A stretch of 64,000 nt of DNA from Brumimicrobium sp. (GTDB lineage: Bacteria > Bacteroidota > Bacteroidia > Flavobacteriales_D > Crocinitomicaceae). This document shows positions 26,235-35,947 of this stretch, one piece after another. The notes beneath the pieces are model-generated. The model was given only the letters and a program-made list of their open reading frames with translations. It made no database searches and had not been told where the DNA came from. Numbering within the stretch: position 1 is the stretch's first letter; each line of letters opens with the position of its first letter. Location of the stretch: assembly GCA_023957385.1 (NCBI GenBank), contig JAMLGZ010000001.1:602923-666922 (forward strand), read 5' to 3'. Position numbers and translations under genes: made by a program.

Positions 26235-27987
26235 ATATTTCTTACTGATCACGTTGATTCACTTGATTTCTTCTGCATTTGCCCAAGGAGATGTTGAAAT
26301 TATTACAGAATCTGATCGTTCTATTGCACCAGCGTATAGAATTTCTTCTAGGCCGAAGACTATTGATACAACAATCTATTCTCCTGTTGTTGATTATCCT
26401 TATCTTGTTATTCAGAAGGAAACTTCTTTTAATGTTGAGGAAATAAAACCAGCGACCATAAAACAACGCGCCCAATTGACTCAACTATACAATGGCTATA
26501 CAAAAATAGCGGGTGGAAATATGCTTATGGGCTTAGGCGAAATCTATTATAATTCTTCTCGTTCTAGAAAATTTAATTGGGGATTTCATGGAAAGCATTT
26601 ATCTGAATGGGGTAAGATTAAAAAGTATGCTCCTGCTCAATATGATATATCTAATATTAAAGCTTTTGGAAAGGTGGAAGAATCTAGATATTCATACGGT
26701 GGACAGCTATTTTATCAGAATCAAGGGTTACATTACTATGGCTTCCGAAACCCAAATGCAAGTAAAGACAGTACTTTACAACGTTATCAAACTATAGGAT
26801 TTAATGGCTTTTTTGATTCACATAGAAAAGATTCGGCTATGTTTAATTATCGAATTGGGGTAGAATATGAAAACTTCCATAGTAGAAAACCCAAAATGGA
26901 TACGCTAAAAGATTGGTATGGAAGAGAGAATTATGCTGCCTTAAAGACAAGATGGCAATATAATGCGACTACTAATAAGCTTCTATCTAATTTGCGTGCA
27001 GATTTAGATTTCTCATTTAACCAATATAAGTATGGAGTTAAAGGTGAACATCTTATTAATCCTTATGATAGTATTTTTACTGCTTTAGATACCACTTACC
27101 ATCCACTAGATACTGGTATCCTCTCGAATGATTTTATCATTTATTTAAGACCAGTAACTAGCTTTTATGGCGTTCAGGGTAAACTGCATTTTCTGATTGG
27201 TGGGGAATTAGCTTTAGATTTTGGAAGTAAATTTAGAGCAAGTTTGTATCCGTTAGCAGAAGTGAAATATTCACTCTTTAATGATATTTTTATTCCTTAT
27301 GCGGGGATTAAAGGAGGACTCAAACAGCAAAGGTATGGCTCTCTAGCGGGAAGAAATGAATTCATTGCATCAAATGTGAATTTAGTGAATGAAAGCCAAT
27401 ACGAAGTGCATGGAGGATTTAAAGGAACTCTTTCTTCAAGTATCAGTTTCAATACTCAATTTTCTTATGGACATTATAGAAATAGGGCTTTGTTTGTAAA
27501 TGATACTATCTACTCATCTGGAAATAAGTTTGGTGTAATCTATGATACCCTAAATATTGCAACTATATCTGCAAGTATCTCTTATCAAAAAAATGAAAAG
27601 TTAAAGATAGATGCCATTGGAAGATTCCATTCGTATGAGACTAAGAACAATCCTTATGCCTGGAATCTACCGCAATTTGAAGTAATTCTGAGAGGTTATT
27701 ACAATATTTTCAGTAAACTTATTGTACGAGCTGATGTGACACTCGAGACTGGACGTTATGCACGTATGTATGATAAAACCGTTGAAGGTGTAAAAATGCA
27801 AGATGGTATTTATTATAAGAAATTAGGTGTTCTTGTTGATGCGAACTTAGGAGTAGAATACAGATGGAGTAAACGTTTTTCTATCTTCGTAGAATTCAAC
27901 AATCTAGCAGCGCAAAAGTACCAGCGTTGGTATGAATATCCTGTAAGTAACTTCCAATTTATGGCAGGATTAACATTTAGGTTCTAA
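26215..27987 (+). CDS. Outer-membrane beta-barrel protein (TonB-receptor-like, no plug)
   Basis: 590 residues. An ATG at 26224 (third Met, MNKYFLLIT) may be the true start; the signal peptide ends near SSAFAQ. After a short linker (STIAPAYRI-like, about residues 30-90) the protein is a run of amphipathic strands with aromatic ends (YSYGGQLFYQNQGLHYYGF, RIGVEYENFHS, RWSKRFSIFVEFNN) and it ends in FRF, the C-terminal Phe of outer-membrane barrels. The LNNLAAQKYQRWYEYP-like closing segment resembles TonB-dependent receptors, but no plug domain is present. It overlaps the TPR gene by 20 bases. Confidence 0.8.
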   Translation: MMKIMNKYFLLITLIHLISSAFAQGDVEIITESDRSIAPAYRISSRPKTIDTTIYSPVVDYPYLVIQKETSFNVEEIKPATIKQRAQLTQLYNGYTKIAGGNMLMGLGEIYYNSSRSRKFNWGFHGKHLSEWGKIKKYAPAQYDISNIKAFGKVEESRYSYGGQLFYQNQGLHYYGFRNPNASKDSTLQRYQTIGFNGFFDSHRKDSAMFNYRIGVEYENFHSRKPKMDTLKDWYGRENYAALKTRWQYNATTNKLLSNLRADLDFSFNQYKYGVKGEHLINPYDSIFTALDTTYHPLDTGILSNDFIIYLRPVTSFYGVQGKLHFLIGGELALDFGSKFRASLYPLAEVKYSLFNDIFIPYAGIKGGLKQQRYGSLAGRNEFIASNVNLVNESQYEVHGGFKGTLSSSISFNTQFSYGHYRNRALFVNDTIYSSGNKFGVIYDTLNIATISASISYQKNEKLKIDAIGRFHSYETKNNPYAWNLPQFEVILRGYYNIFSKLIVRADVTLETGRYARMYDKTVEGVKMQDGIYYKKLGVLVDANLGVEYRWSKRFSIFVEFNNLAAQKYQRWYEYPVSNFQFMAGLTFRF

Positions 27988-28015
27988 ACGGATTTCAAAA
28001 ATAATTTCTAAATCC

Positions 28016-28046
28016 TTTGGATATCCTTAAAATGTATGTATATTTG
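28016..28046 (+). promoter_or_regulatory. Canonical Bacteroidota promoter of tRNA-fMet
   Basis: TTTG at 28016-28019, a 19-base spacer and TATATTTG at 28039-28046 match the Bacteroidota sigma-factor consensus exactly. Transcription should start near 28052, about 48 bases upstream of the mature tRNA. This is the best promoter match in the window. Confidence 0.8.
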
Positions 28047-28099
28047 TACCCCCGTTCGAAAGGACGTGTGTGAATAGCAATTTAGATTTAAAGATATAT

Positions 28100-28172
<73 letters not shown>

Positions 28173-28177
28173 CTAAG

Positions 28178-28207
28178 AAAGTGTTACGAGAGTAGCACTT
28201 TTTTTTT
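28178..28207 (+). terminator. Terminator of tRNA-fMet
   Basis: AAAGTGTTAC (28178-28187), a GAGA loop and GTAGCACTTT (28192-28201) form a 10-bp stem with one G-T pair, followed by T residues to 28207. The same hairpin recurs in copy 1 of the downstream array. Confidence 0.85.
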
Positions 28208-28214
28208 GAATATT

Positions 28215-28293
28215 GGTCAAAGGTTCGTCCACGATAGCTATCGGGACCTGTCCCCGCTACTAAGAAAGTGTTACGAGAGTAGCACTTTTTTTT
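28215..28293 (+). repeat. Degenerate copy 1 of tRNA-fMet 3' end plus terminator
   Basis: GGTCAAAGGTTCG matches the tRNA from its variable loop into the T arm (28144-28156), except for one base. The three bases AGT of the T loop are replaced by the 19-base segment TCCACGATAGCTATCGGGA (28228-28246). CCTGTCCCCGCTAC and the AAAGTGTTAC/GTAGCACTTT terminator then follow unchanged. The inserted segment folds on itself (GTCC-a-CGATAG / CTATCG-GGAC). It cannot encode a tRNA. Confidence 0.8.
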
Positions 28294-28304
28294 ATGGGTA
28301 TACA

Positions 28305-28351
28305 GTCATAGGTTCGTCCACGATAGCTATCGGGACCTGTCCCCGCTACTA
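28305..28351 (+). repeat. Degenerate copy 2 of tRNA-fMet 3' end
   Basis: GTCATAGGTTCG, the same 19-base TCCACGATAGCTATCGGGA segment (28317-28335), then CCTGTCCCCGCTACTA. It shares the insert with copy 1, so one copy arose from the other, but its GTCATAGG start is closer to the parent tRNA. It has lost the AAAGTGTTAC terminator and runs instead into a different hairpin. Confidence 0.8.
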
Positions 28352-28354
28352 GTC

Positions 28355-28380
28355 AAAAGCATTAGCGAAGTAATGCTTTT
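28355..28380 (+). terminator. Hairpin closing the tRNA 3'-end array
   Basis: AAAAGCATTA and TAATGCTTTT form a perfect 10-bp stem around GCGAAG. It can act in either direction as an A-stem-T structure. From 28381 to 28497 I see nothing further. Confidence 0.6.
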
Positions 28381-28497
28381 AACCTATATTCAATTAGATA
28401 TAAATACGATTTCTAAACTACCAGAATTAGTATGCAAAACCAAAATATTTAAATGTAAAAGATTGATAGTAATGATTATTTTAATTTGAGAAATAAA

Positions 28498-28537
28498 AAA
28501 GAGGTTGTCTCAAAACTAATTTTAAAACAACCTCTTT
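28498..28537 (-). terminator. Terminator of elongator tRNA-Met
   Basis: AAAGAGGTTGT (28498-28508) and ACAACCTCTTT (28527-28537) form a perfect 11-bp stem; on the minus strand it is followed by TTTTTATTT. It lies 9 bases beyond the 3' end of the minus-strand tRNA. Confidence 0.8.
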
Positions 28538-28546
28538 GGCTTTTTG

Positions 28547-28620
28547 TGGTCCCACCTGGGCTCGAACCAGGGACTTTCTGATTATGAGTCAGATACTCTA
28601 ACCGACTGAGTTATAGGACC
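28547..28620 (-). tRNA. tRNA-Met (elongator, anticodon CAT)
   Basis: On the minus strand the acceptor stem is GGTCCTA with TGGGACC, the D arm ACTCAGTCGGTTAGAGT, the anticodon arm TCTGA-CTCATAA-TCAGA and the T arm CCTGGTTCGAGCCCAGG, with discriminator A. The paired 1-72 position and A/T-containing anticodon stem exclude the initiator. A CAT anticodon could also mark tRNA-Ile2, which lysidine modification converts, but the acceptor stem fits elongator Met better. CCA is not encoded. Confidence 0.88.
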
Positions 28621-28754
28621 CAATTCTAATTCAAGACATATCTATCATTAAAACGTTTGCAAAAATAATATTATGATTGGAATAACCAAAACTATTGTAA
28701 AAAAACTCAGCTTCATTTTCTCTTTAATTTTAGGAATTTAAGTAAAAATTCATG

Positions 28755-28762
28755 TATCTTTG
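28755..28762 (+). promoter_or_regulatory. -7 box (TATCTTTG) of scoB
   Basis: An exact TAnnTTTG lies 32 bases before the scoB ATG. No clear -33 TTTG precedes it. The transcript would include tRNA-Thr downstream of scoB. Confidence 0.45.
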
Positions 28763-28794
28763 AATCCTTAGAATTGAATTAAAGAAAAATTGAT

Positions 28795-29454
28795 ATGGCA
28801 CTTGATAAGGATGGAATTGCAAAGCGTATTGCTAAGGAATTAGAAGATGGATATTATGTGAACCTAGGAATTGGTATTCCCACATTAGTAGCCAATTATA
28901 TTCCAGAGGGTATTGAAGTGGAATTTCAATCTGAAAATGGTGTGTTAGGAATGGGGCCTTTCCCTTTTGAAGGAGAAGAAGATCCAGATTTGATTAATGC
29001 AGGTAAACAAACAATTACTACCAAATCTGGTGCAGTATTCTTTGATTCATCTTTGTCTTTTGGTATGATTCGCGGGAAACATGTTCAATTAACTGTGTTG
29101 GGGGCTATGGAGGTCGATCAGAATGGCGATATAGCTAGTTGGAAAATTCCCGGAAAATTGGTTAAAGGAATGGGAGGTGCAATGGACTTAGTAGGATCAG
29201 CTGAGAATATCATTGTAGCTATGATGCATGCTAACAAGAAAGGAGAATCTAAAATTCTTAAGAAATGTACATTACCGCTAACTGGTGTGAATTGCATTAC
29301 TAAAGTAGTAACTGATTTAGCAATGATGGAAATTAAGGGTGGTAAATTTCATTTATTAGAAAGAGCGCCTGGAGTTAGTATAGAAGAAATAAAAGCCTTA
29401 ACAGAAGCAGATTTAGTTATTCCTGAGTTTGTTCCTGAAATGAAAATAGATTAA
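28795..29454 (+). CDS. scoB: 3-oxoacid CoA-transferase subunit B
   Basis: 219 residues, full length for the beta subunit. It moves CoA between succinyl-CoA and acetoacetate (or a related acid). The catalytic Glu is in the SENGVLGMGPFP motif near residue 47, preceded by GYYVNLGIGIPTLVANYIP. The C-terminal GVNCITKVVTDLAMMEI is typical. The alpha subunit, usually adjacent, is not in this window. tRNA-Thr begins 3 bases after the stop and may depend on the same transcript. Confidence 0.95.
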   Translation: MALDKDGIAKRIAKELEDGYYVNLGIGIPTLVANYIPEGIEVEFQSENGVLGMGPFPFEGEEDPDLINAGKQTITTKSGAVFFDSSLSFGMIRGKHVQLTVLGAMEVDQNGDIASWKIPGKLVKGMGGAMDLVGSAENIIVAMMHANKKGESKILKKCTLPLTGVNCITKVVTDLAMMEIKGGKFHLLERAPGVSIEEIKALTEADLVIPEFVPEMKID

Positions 29455-29457
29455 TTT

Positions 29458-29530
29458 GCCACTCTAGCTCAGTTGGTAGAGCAGCTATCTCGTAAGTAGC
29501 AGGTCGTCGGTTCAAGTCCGGTGAGTGGCT
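29458..29530 (+). tRNA. tRNA-Thr (anticodon CGT)
   Basis: 73 bases with acceptor GCCACTC/GAGTGGC, D arm GCTCAGTTGGTAGAGC, anticodon arm GCTAT-CTCGTAA-GTAGC, T arm GTCGGTTCAAGTCCGGT region and discriminator T. It starts 3 bases after the scoB stop codon with no separate promoter visible between them. CCA is not encoded. Confidence 0.93.
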
Positions 29531-29601
29531 CAATAATTTGTCCATTGAAGTAATGTGTCTAAAAATAATTTGATAGCTGGATTCCCACATCATACATTTA
29601 T

Positions 29602-29609
29602 TATCTTTG
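29602..29609 (+). promoter_or_regulatory. -7 box (TATCTTTG) of ribF
   Basis: An exact TAnnTTTG lies 13 bases before the GTG start of ribF, implying a very short leader. A TTTG at 29569-29572 is too far (29 bases) to be a normal -33 partner. Confidence 0.45.
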
Positions 29610-29622
29610 CAATAAAAAAAGC

Positions 29623-30567
29623 GTGAAAATTTTCAAGGGATTCGACGACATTGACCATATTCCAAACCCTGTATTGACAATTGGTACTTTTGATGGTGTG
29701 CACTTAGGGCATCAAAAGATCATTAATCAGGTTAACGAAATTGCTCGAAAGATTGGAGGAGAGTCAGTCCTTTTCACATTTTACCCTCATCCTAGAATGG
29801 TTCTTTTCCCTGAATCTCATGGAGTTAAACTTATTGAAACACAGGAAGAAAAGTTAGCTAAACTTAAGAGAATAGGGTTGCAAAATATTATTGTATATCC
29901 ATTTACTCCTGAATTTTCTAGAATCTCTGCCATTGAATTTGTACGAGATTTTCTCGTGACTAAATTAAAAGTAAAAACAATAGTTGTAGGGTATGACCAT
30001 CATTTTGGAAAGAATAGGGAGGGAGATATAGAATTGTTAAAGGAATTATCAACTGTGTATGACTTTGATGTGATTGAAATTAGCGCTGAAGAGATTGATG
30101 AAGTTAATATTAGCTCTACAAAGATTCGAAATGCCTTAATGGAAGGAGAAGTGGATTTGGCAAATACCTATTTAGGAGAAGAATTTGAAATTAATGGCAA
30201 AGTAGTTCACGGGGAAAAGTTAGGAACTAAACTCGGTTTTCCAACAGCAAATATTGATATTGAAAACGATGTAAAGATTTTACCTAAAAATGGAATCTAT
30301 GCTGTTCGAGTAGTTAGAGAGAATGGAACGTCTCATTTTGGTTTGTTGAATATTGGGAGTAGACCCACAGTGTCGGATTCAGAAATTATTACAATTGAAG
30401 TGAATTTATTAGATTTTAAAGGAGATTTATATGGAGATTATCTCACATTAAAACTTTTAAAACGGATTCGGGATGAGAAAAAATTTAATACTTTAGAAGA
30501 ATTAAAAGAAAAGATGAAAGAAGATGAGAAAATTCTTCGTACTTGGATTAATGATTTTAATTGGTAG
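29623..30567 (+). CDS. ribF: Bifunctional riboflavin kinase / FAD synthetase
   Basis: 314 residues from a GTG start at 29623, supported by the family start (KIFKGFDDI, then the nucleotidyltransferase loop TIGTFDGVHLGHQKII). The FAD synthetase half also shows YDHHFGKNREGD and the ISSTKIRNAL motif; the kinase half has GEKLGTKLGFPTANI and GIYAVRV. It makes FMN and FAD. Its last 44 bases overlap the next gene in another frame. Confidence 0.97.
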   Translation: MKIFKGFDDIDHIPNPVLTIGTFDGVHLGHQKIINQVNEIARKIGGESVLFTFYPHPRMVLFPESHGVKLIETQEEKLAKLKRIGLQNIIVYPFTPEFSRISAIEFVRDFLVTKLKVKTIVVGYDHHFGKNREGDIELLKELSTVYDFDVIEISAEEIDEVNISSTKIRNALMEGEVDLANTYLGEEFEINGKVVHGEKLGTKLGFPTANIDIENDVKILPKNGIYAVRVVRENGTSHFGLLNIGSRPTVSDSEIITIEVNLLDFKGDLYGDYLTLKLLKRIRDEKKFNTLEELKEKMKEDEKILRTWINDFNW

Positions 30568-31108
30568 TGTTATCTGGTCTCAGCTCCCTAAAGATAACTA
30601 TCATTACTACCTGCTTTCTGATGTGCAACATGCCAATCCAGATACTATTTTCGCGATTGATTTAAGTAAATCAAAATTGCTAGAAGTGCCACAAGAACTT
30701 AGTAAATTTAAGAATCTGAAAGCATTGAGATTAAGTAAGAATAAGTTAACTCAATTACCGGATTTCTTCACTTCATTCACTTCTCTACAGTTCTTGTATG
30801 CAGATAAGAATAAATTTATGTCCTTTCCTGCTCCAATCTTTTATCTTGAAAATCTTGAATACATAGATATAAGCAGAAATCAAATTGATGCTATTCCAGT
30901 TGGAATTAAAAACCTTACTAAACTACTGTATTTAGATATTTGGGATAACCGCCTACTTTCTATAGATAATGCTTTTATCTCTTTGCAACAAATCAAATTT
31001 ATTGATTTTCGAGGAACTACCTTCTCTCCAGAATTTGTTGATAGATGGACGCAATCATTTCCCAATGCTACAGTAAAATTTGATCCACCTTGTTCTTGTA
31101 TAAAATAG
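30524..31108 (+). CDS. Exported leucine-rich-repeat protein
   Basis: 194 residues with a signal peptide (MRKFFVLGLMILIGSVIWSQ), which requires the ATG at 30524 inside the end of ribF. Five to six LRR units of the LxxLxLxxNxLxxLP type run from about residue 48 to 165: LKALRLSKNKLTQLPDFF, LQFLYADKNKFMSFPAP, LEYIDISRNQIDAIP, LLYLDIWDNRLLSI. The C-terminus has three cysteines (PPCSC). LRR domains usually bind proteins; the partner is unknown. The PrsW-like gene follows after 4 bases. Confidence 0.85.
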   Translation: MRKFFVLGLMILIGSVIWSQLPKDNYHYYLLSDVQHANPDTIFAIDLSKSKLLEVPQELSKFKNLKALRLSKNKLTQLPDFFTSFTSLQFLYADKNKFMSFPAPIFYLENLEYIDISRNQIDAIPVGIKNLTKLLYLDIWDNRLLSIDNAFISLQQIKFIDFRGTTFSPEFVDRWTQSFPNATVKFDPPCSCIK

Positions 31109-31112
31109 CTCT

Positions 31113-33083
31113 ATGAATAAAACGCATTATATCATTATTGGTGGATTCATAATTATAGTCCTCGTCATTAATTTTTTGATTCCCGATTGGAAATATAGAT
31201 CGTATGAGGAGCAAGCAGAATATCAAATTAATACTGGTAGATATGCAGAAGCTGAAAATACTTATTTAGAGCTGATAACTGAGCAAATAGGGAATATTGA
31301 TTACCATCACAAACTATTGACTACTCATTTTAGTTATCATGATGGAAGTGTTGAGGATGAAAGTCGAGAAGATGAATTATATGATTTTTATCGTAGCCTT
31401 AGTGAGACATCTGATGATAGTTTAGCTGATATTGGGTATTATTGTTTGGGGTTGATAAATGGTTTTTGGGAAAAACCAAAAGAAGAGTTGCAACAATTAT
31501 CAAAAGTAAAAAATAGAGATTTAAAATATCTTAATAATTCTTTGGGTGTAGCATTTCTTTCCTTAGAATCTTTAGATTCTGCAGAATATTATCTTCGTTT
31601 AGAAATACAAAATGGAGGCAATCTATCGGAGGCTTATCCTTATTTAAGTTACTTGCTTTATTATCTAAATCGCTTAGATGGAATAGACTCTCTACTTCGA
31701 GAATCACCCCAAGCAAAAGAATACATAACCAATGACTTACAGAGCGCTGTTTATTTCTTGAATGGTAATGTTTCTGGTTATATAGGCGCAGTATTTTATT
31801 ATGTATTCCATAATTTTAATTTTTGGGGTTTTCTGGCAGCGATTTTAATTATGGGGAGCTGGATGATGTATCTACGAAAAGTAGATATCTATGAACCTGA
31901 AAAATGGGGTTATGTTTTGTTTACCCTCGGATTAGGGATGATTTTTTCGTTCTTAGTTCATCCAATAACAGATTATTTGAATTTAGTTGAAGGCTTTACT
32001 CTAAATGGAGAAATTGTCAATGACTTTTTATATTGTGTGTTTGGTATTGGAGCTATAGAGGAGCTTGTAAAAATCATTCCATTATTCATTATGCTACGCT
32101 ATACGAAAGAAGTGAATGAACCTTATGATTATATCTTGTATGCATCAATCTCTGCTTTAGGTTTTGCTTTTATAGAGAATTTAATTTATTTGGATTCAAC
32201 AAGCCTTACTAGTATTCATGGAAGAGCCTTGACTGCTGTTGTCATGCACATGTTTTTATCATCCATAATTGCATATGGAATTATTCTCAATAAGTATAAG
32301 CTGAAAAAAAATCCAGCATTCATGTTTATAATTTTCTTCCTTATAGCCAGTATTGCTCATGGTTTCTATGATTTCTGGTTGATTAATTTGAAAGTTGACG
32401 ATTTTTCATTCTTATCAATAGTCTTATTAATTATAGGAATTATAATCTGGAATTTCTTTAAAAATAATGCATTAAATAACTCTCAGTTTTACGACGAAGA
32501 AAAAATAATTGAATCTGATAAATTAGGGAATTACCTCTTTTATTCTCTTGCGGGTATCTTTGCTTTTGAATATGTTGCAATCGCTCTAAAATATGATGCG
32601 GAATATGCGAACGATGCCTTGGTTGAATCGATTTACTCAGGGCTCTATTTAATTGTGTTTATTTCAGGTAAGTTAAGTCAAACACATGTAGAACCGGGTA
32701 AATGGTTACCGCTAACGAGTGCTTTTAAGGAAAGGCTTGTGGATCAATCTATTGTGGGTACAGAGTTGCAGTTACAAATGATTACAAACAATGACATCAC
32801 GACTCATTTCCTCCCAAATAACGGCACTATAGCAAAAGTATTTTTCCTTTCTAAAGAACCTTATTATGTAGTAGCTTTAGAAAAGATTCAGCTCAATTCT
32901 GAAATCCTCGGAGATAGATTAGTAGTTCGTTTAAAAGATGACCTAATCTTTGAGCAAGATAAAGTTCAGGTAGTAGCAGTCTACACCGCTTTGAAAGATG
33001 TATCCTTCAATAATAAGATTCAGAAACGTAATTTCAAATTTGTAGGTTGGGCCAAATCAAAATTAATTACTAAAACTGAGTAA
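31113..33083 (+). CDS. PrsW-family intramembrane metalloprotease with extra domains
   Basis: 656 residues. An N-terminal membrane anchor (about 8-24) and a TPR-like soluble domain (about 35-210) precede a membrane core of about eight helices. The core holds the PrsW motifs: GAIEELVKIIPLF, GFAFIENLIYL, VVMHMFLSSII and SIAHGFYDFW, whose Glu and His residues are the expected metal ligands. A second membrane pair and a C-terminal soluble domain (about 550-656) follow. PrsW in Bacillus cleaves an anti-sigma factor; the substrate here is unknown. The TPR front and C-terminal domain are unusual additions. It lies between the LRR gene and the deaminase gene with gaps of 4 and 2 bases. Confidence 0.85.
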   Translation: MNKTHYIIIGGFIIIVLVINFLIPDWKYRSYEEQAEYQINTGRYAEAENTYLELITEQIGNIDYHHKLLTTHFSYHDGSVEDESREDELYDFYRSLSETSDDSLADIGYYCLGLINGFWEKPKEELQQLSKVKNRDLKYLNNSLGVAFLSLESLDSAEYYLRLEIQNGGNLSEAYPYLSYLLYYLNRLDGIDSLLRESPQAKEYITNDLQSAVYFLNGNVSGYIGAVFYYVFHNFNFWGFLAAILIMGSWMMYLRKVDIYEPEKWGYVLFTLGLGMIFSFLVHPITDYLNLVEGFTLNGEIVNDFLYCVFGIGAIEELVKIIPLFIMLRYTKEVNEPYDYILYASISALGFAFIENLIYLDSTSLTSIHGRALTAVVMHMFLSSIIAYGIILNKYKLKKNPAFMFIIFFLIASIAHGFYDFWLINLKVDDFSFLSIVLLIIGIIIWNFFKNNALNNSQFYDEEKIIESDKLGNYLFYSLAGIFAFEYVAIALKYDAEYANDALVESIYSGLYLIVFISGKLSQTHVEPGKWLPLTSAFKERLVDQSIVGTELQLQMITNNDITTHFLPNNGTIAKVFFLSKEPYYVVALEKIQLNSEILGDRLVVRLKDDLIFEQDKVQVVAVYTALKDVSFNNKIQKRNFKFVGWAKSKLITKTE

Positions 33084-33085
33084 AG

Positions 33086-33517
33086 ATGGATGAAATCTAT
33101 GTAATTTGGATGAGGCGTTGTATTGAGTTGGCAAGGATAGCTAAAGCAAGAGGCGATAGCCCGGTAGGTTCTATTATCATTAAAAATGGAGAGATTATCG
33201 GAGAAGGAGTTGAGGCAGGGAAAACAAGTAAAAATGTTACCCGTCATGCAGAAGTAGAAGCAATCCAAGATGCTATCCAGAAAGGAGTTCAAGATTTTAC
33301 AGATTGCACCATAGTCACAACTCATGAGCCTTGTATAATGTGTTCCTATGTTATTCGTCACCATAAAATCAGTAAAGTAGTTATGGGTTTGCGTGTAGGA
33401 GAAATTGGTGGAGATAGTTCTAGTTATCCTATTCTGCGAGATATATCGATTTCAAGCTGGGGAGAAGTACCAATAGTGGTAAGTGGTATACTAGAAGAGG
33501 AGTGTAAATTAATATAA
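33086..33517 (+). CDS. Cytidine/deoxycytidylate deaminase-family nucleoside deaminase
   Basis: 143 residues. The zinc and catalytic motifs are RHAEVEAIQDAI (HAE) and THEPCIMCSYVIRH (PCxxC). The GDSPVGSIIIKNGEIIGEG segment matches the TadA/guanine deaminase-like branch, but the C-terminal part (GGDSSSYPIL, VPIVVSGILEEEC) fits general nucleoside deaminases better than tRNA deaminase TadA. The substrate is uncertain. It is translationally close to the PrsW-like gene. Confidence 0.88.
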   Translation: MDEIYVIWMRRCIELARIAKARGDSPVGSIIIKNGEIIGEGVEAGKTSKNVTRHAEVEAIQDAIQKGVQDFTDCTIVTTHEPCIMCSYVIRHHKISKVVMGLRVGEIGGDSSSYPILRDISISSWGEVPIVVSGILEEECKLI

Positions 33518-33521
33518 TAAA

Positions 33522-33550
33522 AAAAGGGTTGTCAATTCGACAACCCTTTT
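33522..33550. terminator. Bidirectional terminator between deaminase gene and icd
   Basis: AAAAGGGTTGTC (33522-33533) and GACAACCCTTTT (33539-33550) form a perfect 12-bp stem around AATTC. It lies between convergent genes and ends in T or A runs on both sides, so can serve both. Confidence 0.9.
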
Positions 33551-33570
33551 CTTACCTTATCTCTTTGAAA

Positions 33571-35790
<2,220 letters not shown>

Positions 35791-35829
35791 TTAAATTTTA
35801 ATAATTGTATTCTTTTCAATTGTCGCATG

Positions 35830-35837
35830 CAAAGATA
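35830..35837 (-). promoter_or_regulatory. -7 box (TATCTTTG) of icd
   Basis: The minus strand reads TATCTTTG, an exact TAnnTTTG, 42 bases before the icd ATG. No strong -33 element is visible. Confidence 0.45.
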
Positions 35838-35890
35838 ATATTTTCTTATAGATTGTGAGGTAAGTAAAAAACTGATTTAAGCTAGTTTAT

Positions 35891-35921
35891 AAAAAAAGCA
35901 AGGCTACCCTTTCGAGTAGCC
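35891..35921 (-). terminator. Terminator of the GEVED-domain gene
   Basis: GGCTAC (35902-35907) and GTAGCC (35916-35921) form a stem around CCTTTCGA, followed on the minus strand by TTGC and a T run at 35897-35891. It lies 27 bases past the stop of the minus-strand gene. Confidence 0.75.
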
Positions 35922-35947
35922 CCACTTTGCACACTATGAAAACTCAT

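Noticed and set aside
28381..28497. A further tRNA or gene between the array and the tRNA-Met terminator
   Set aside because: AT-rich, no cloverleaf and no open frame; nothing supported.
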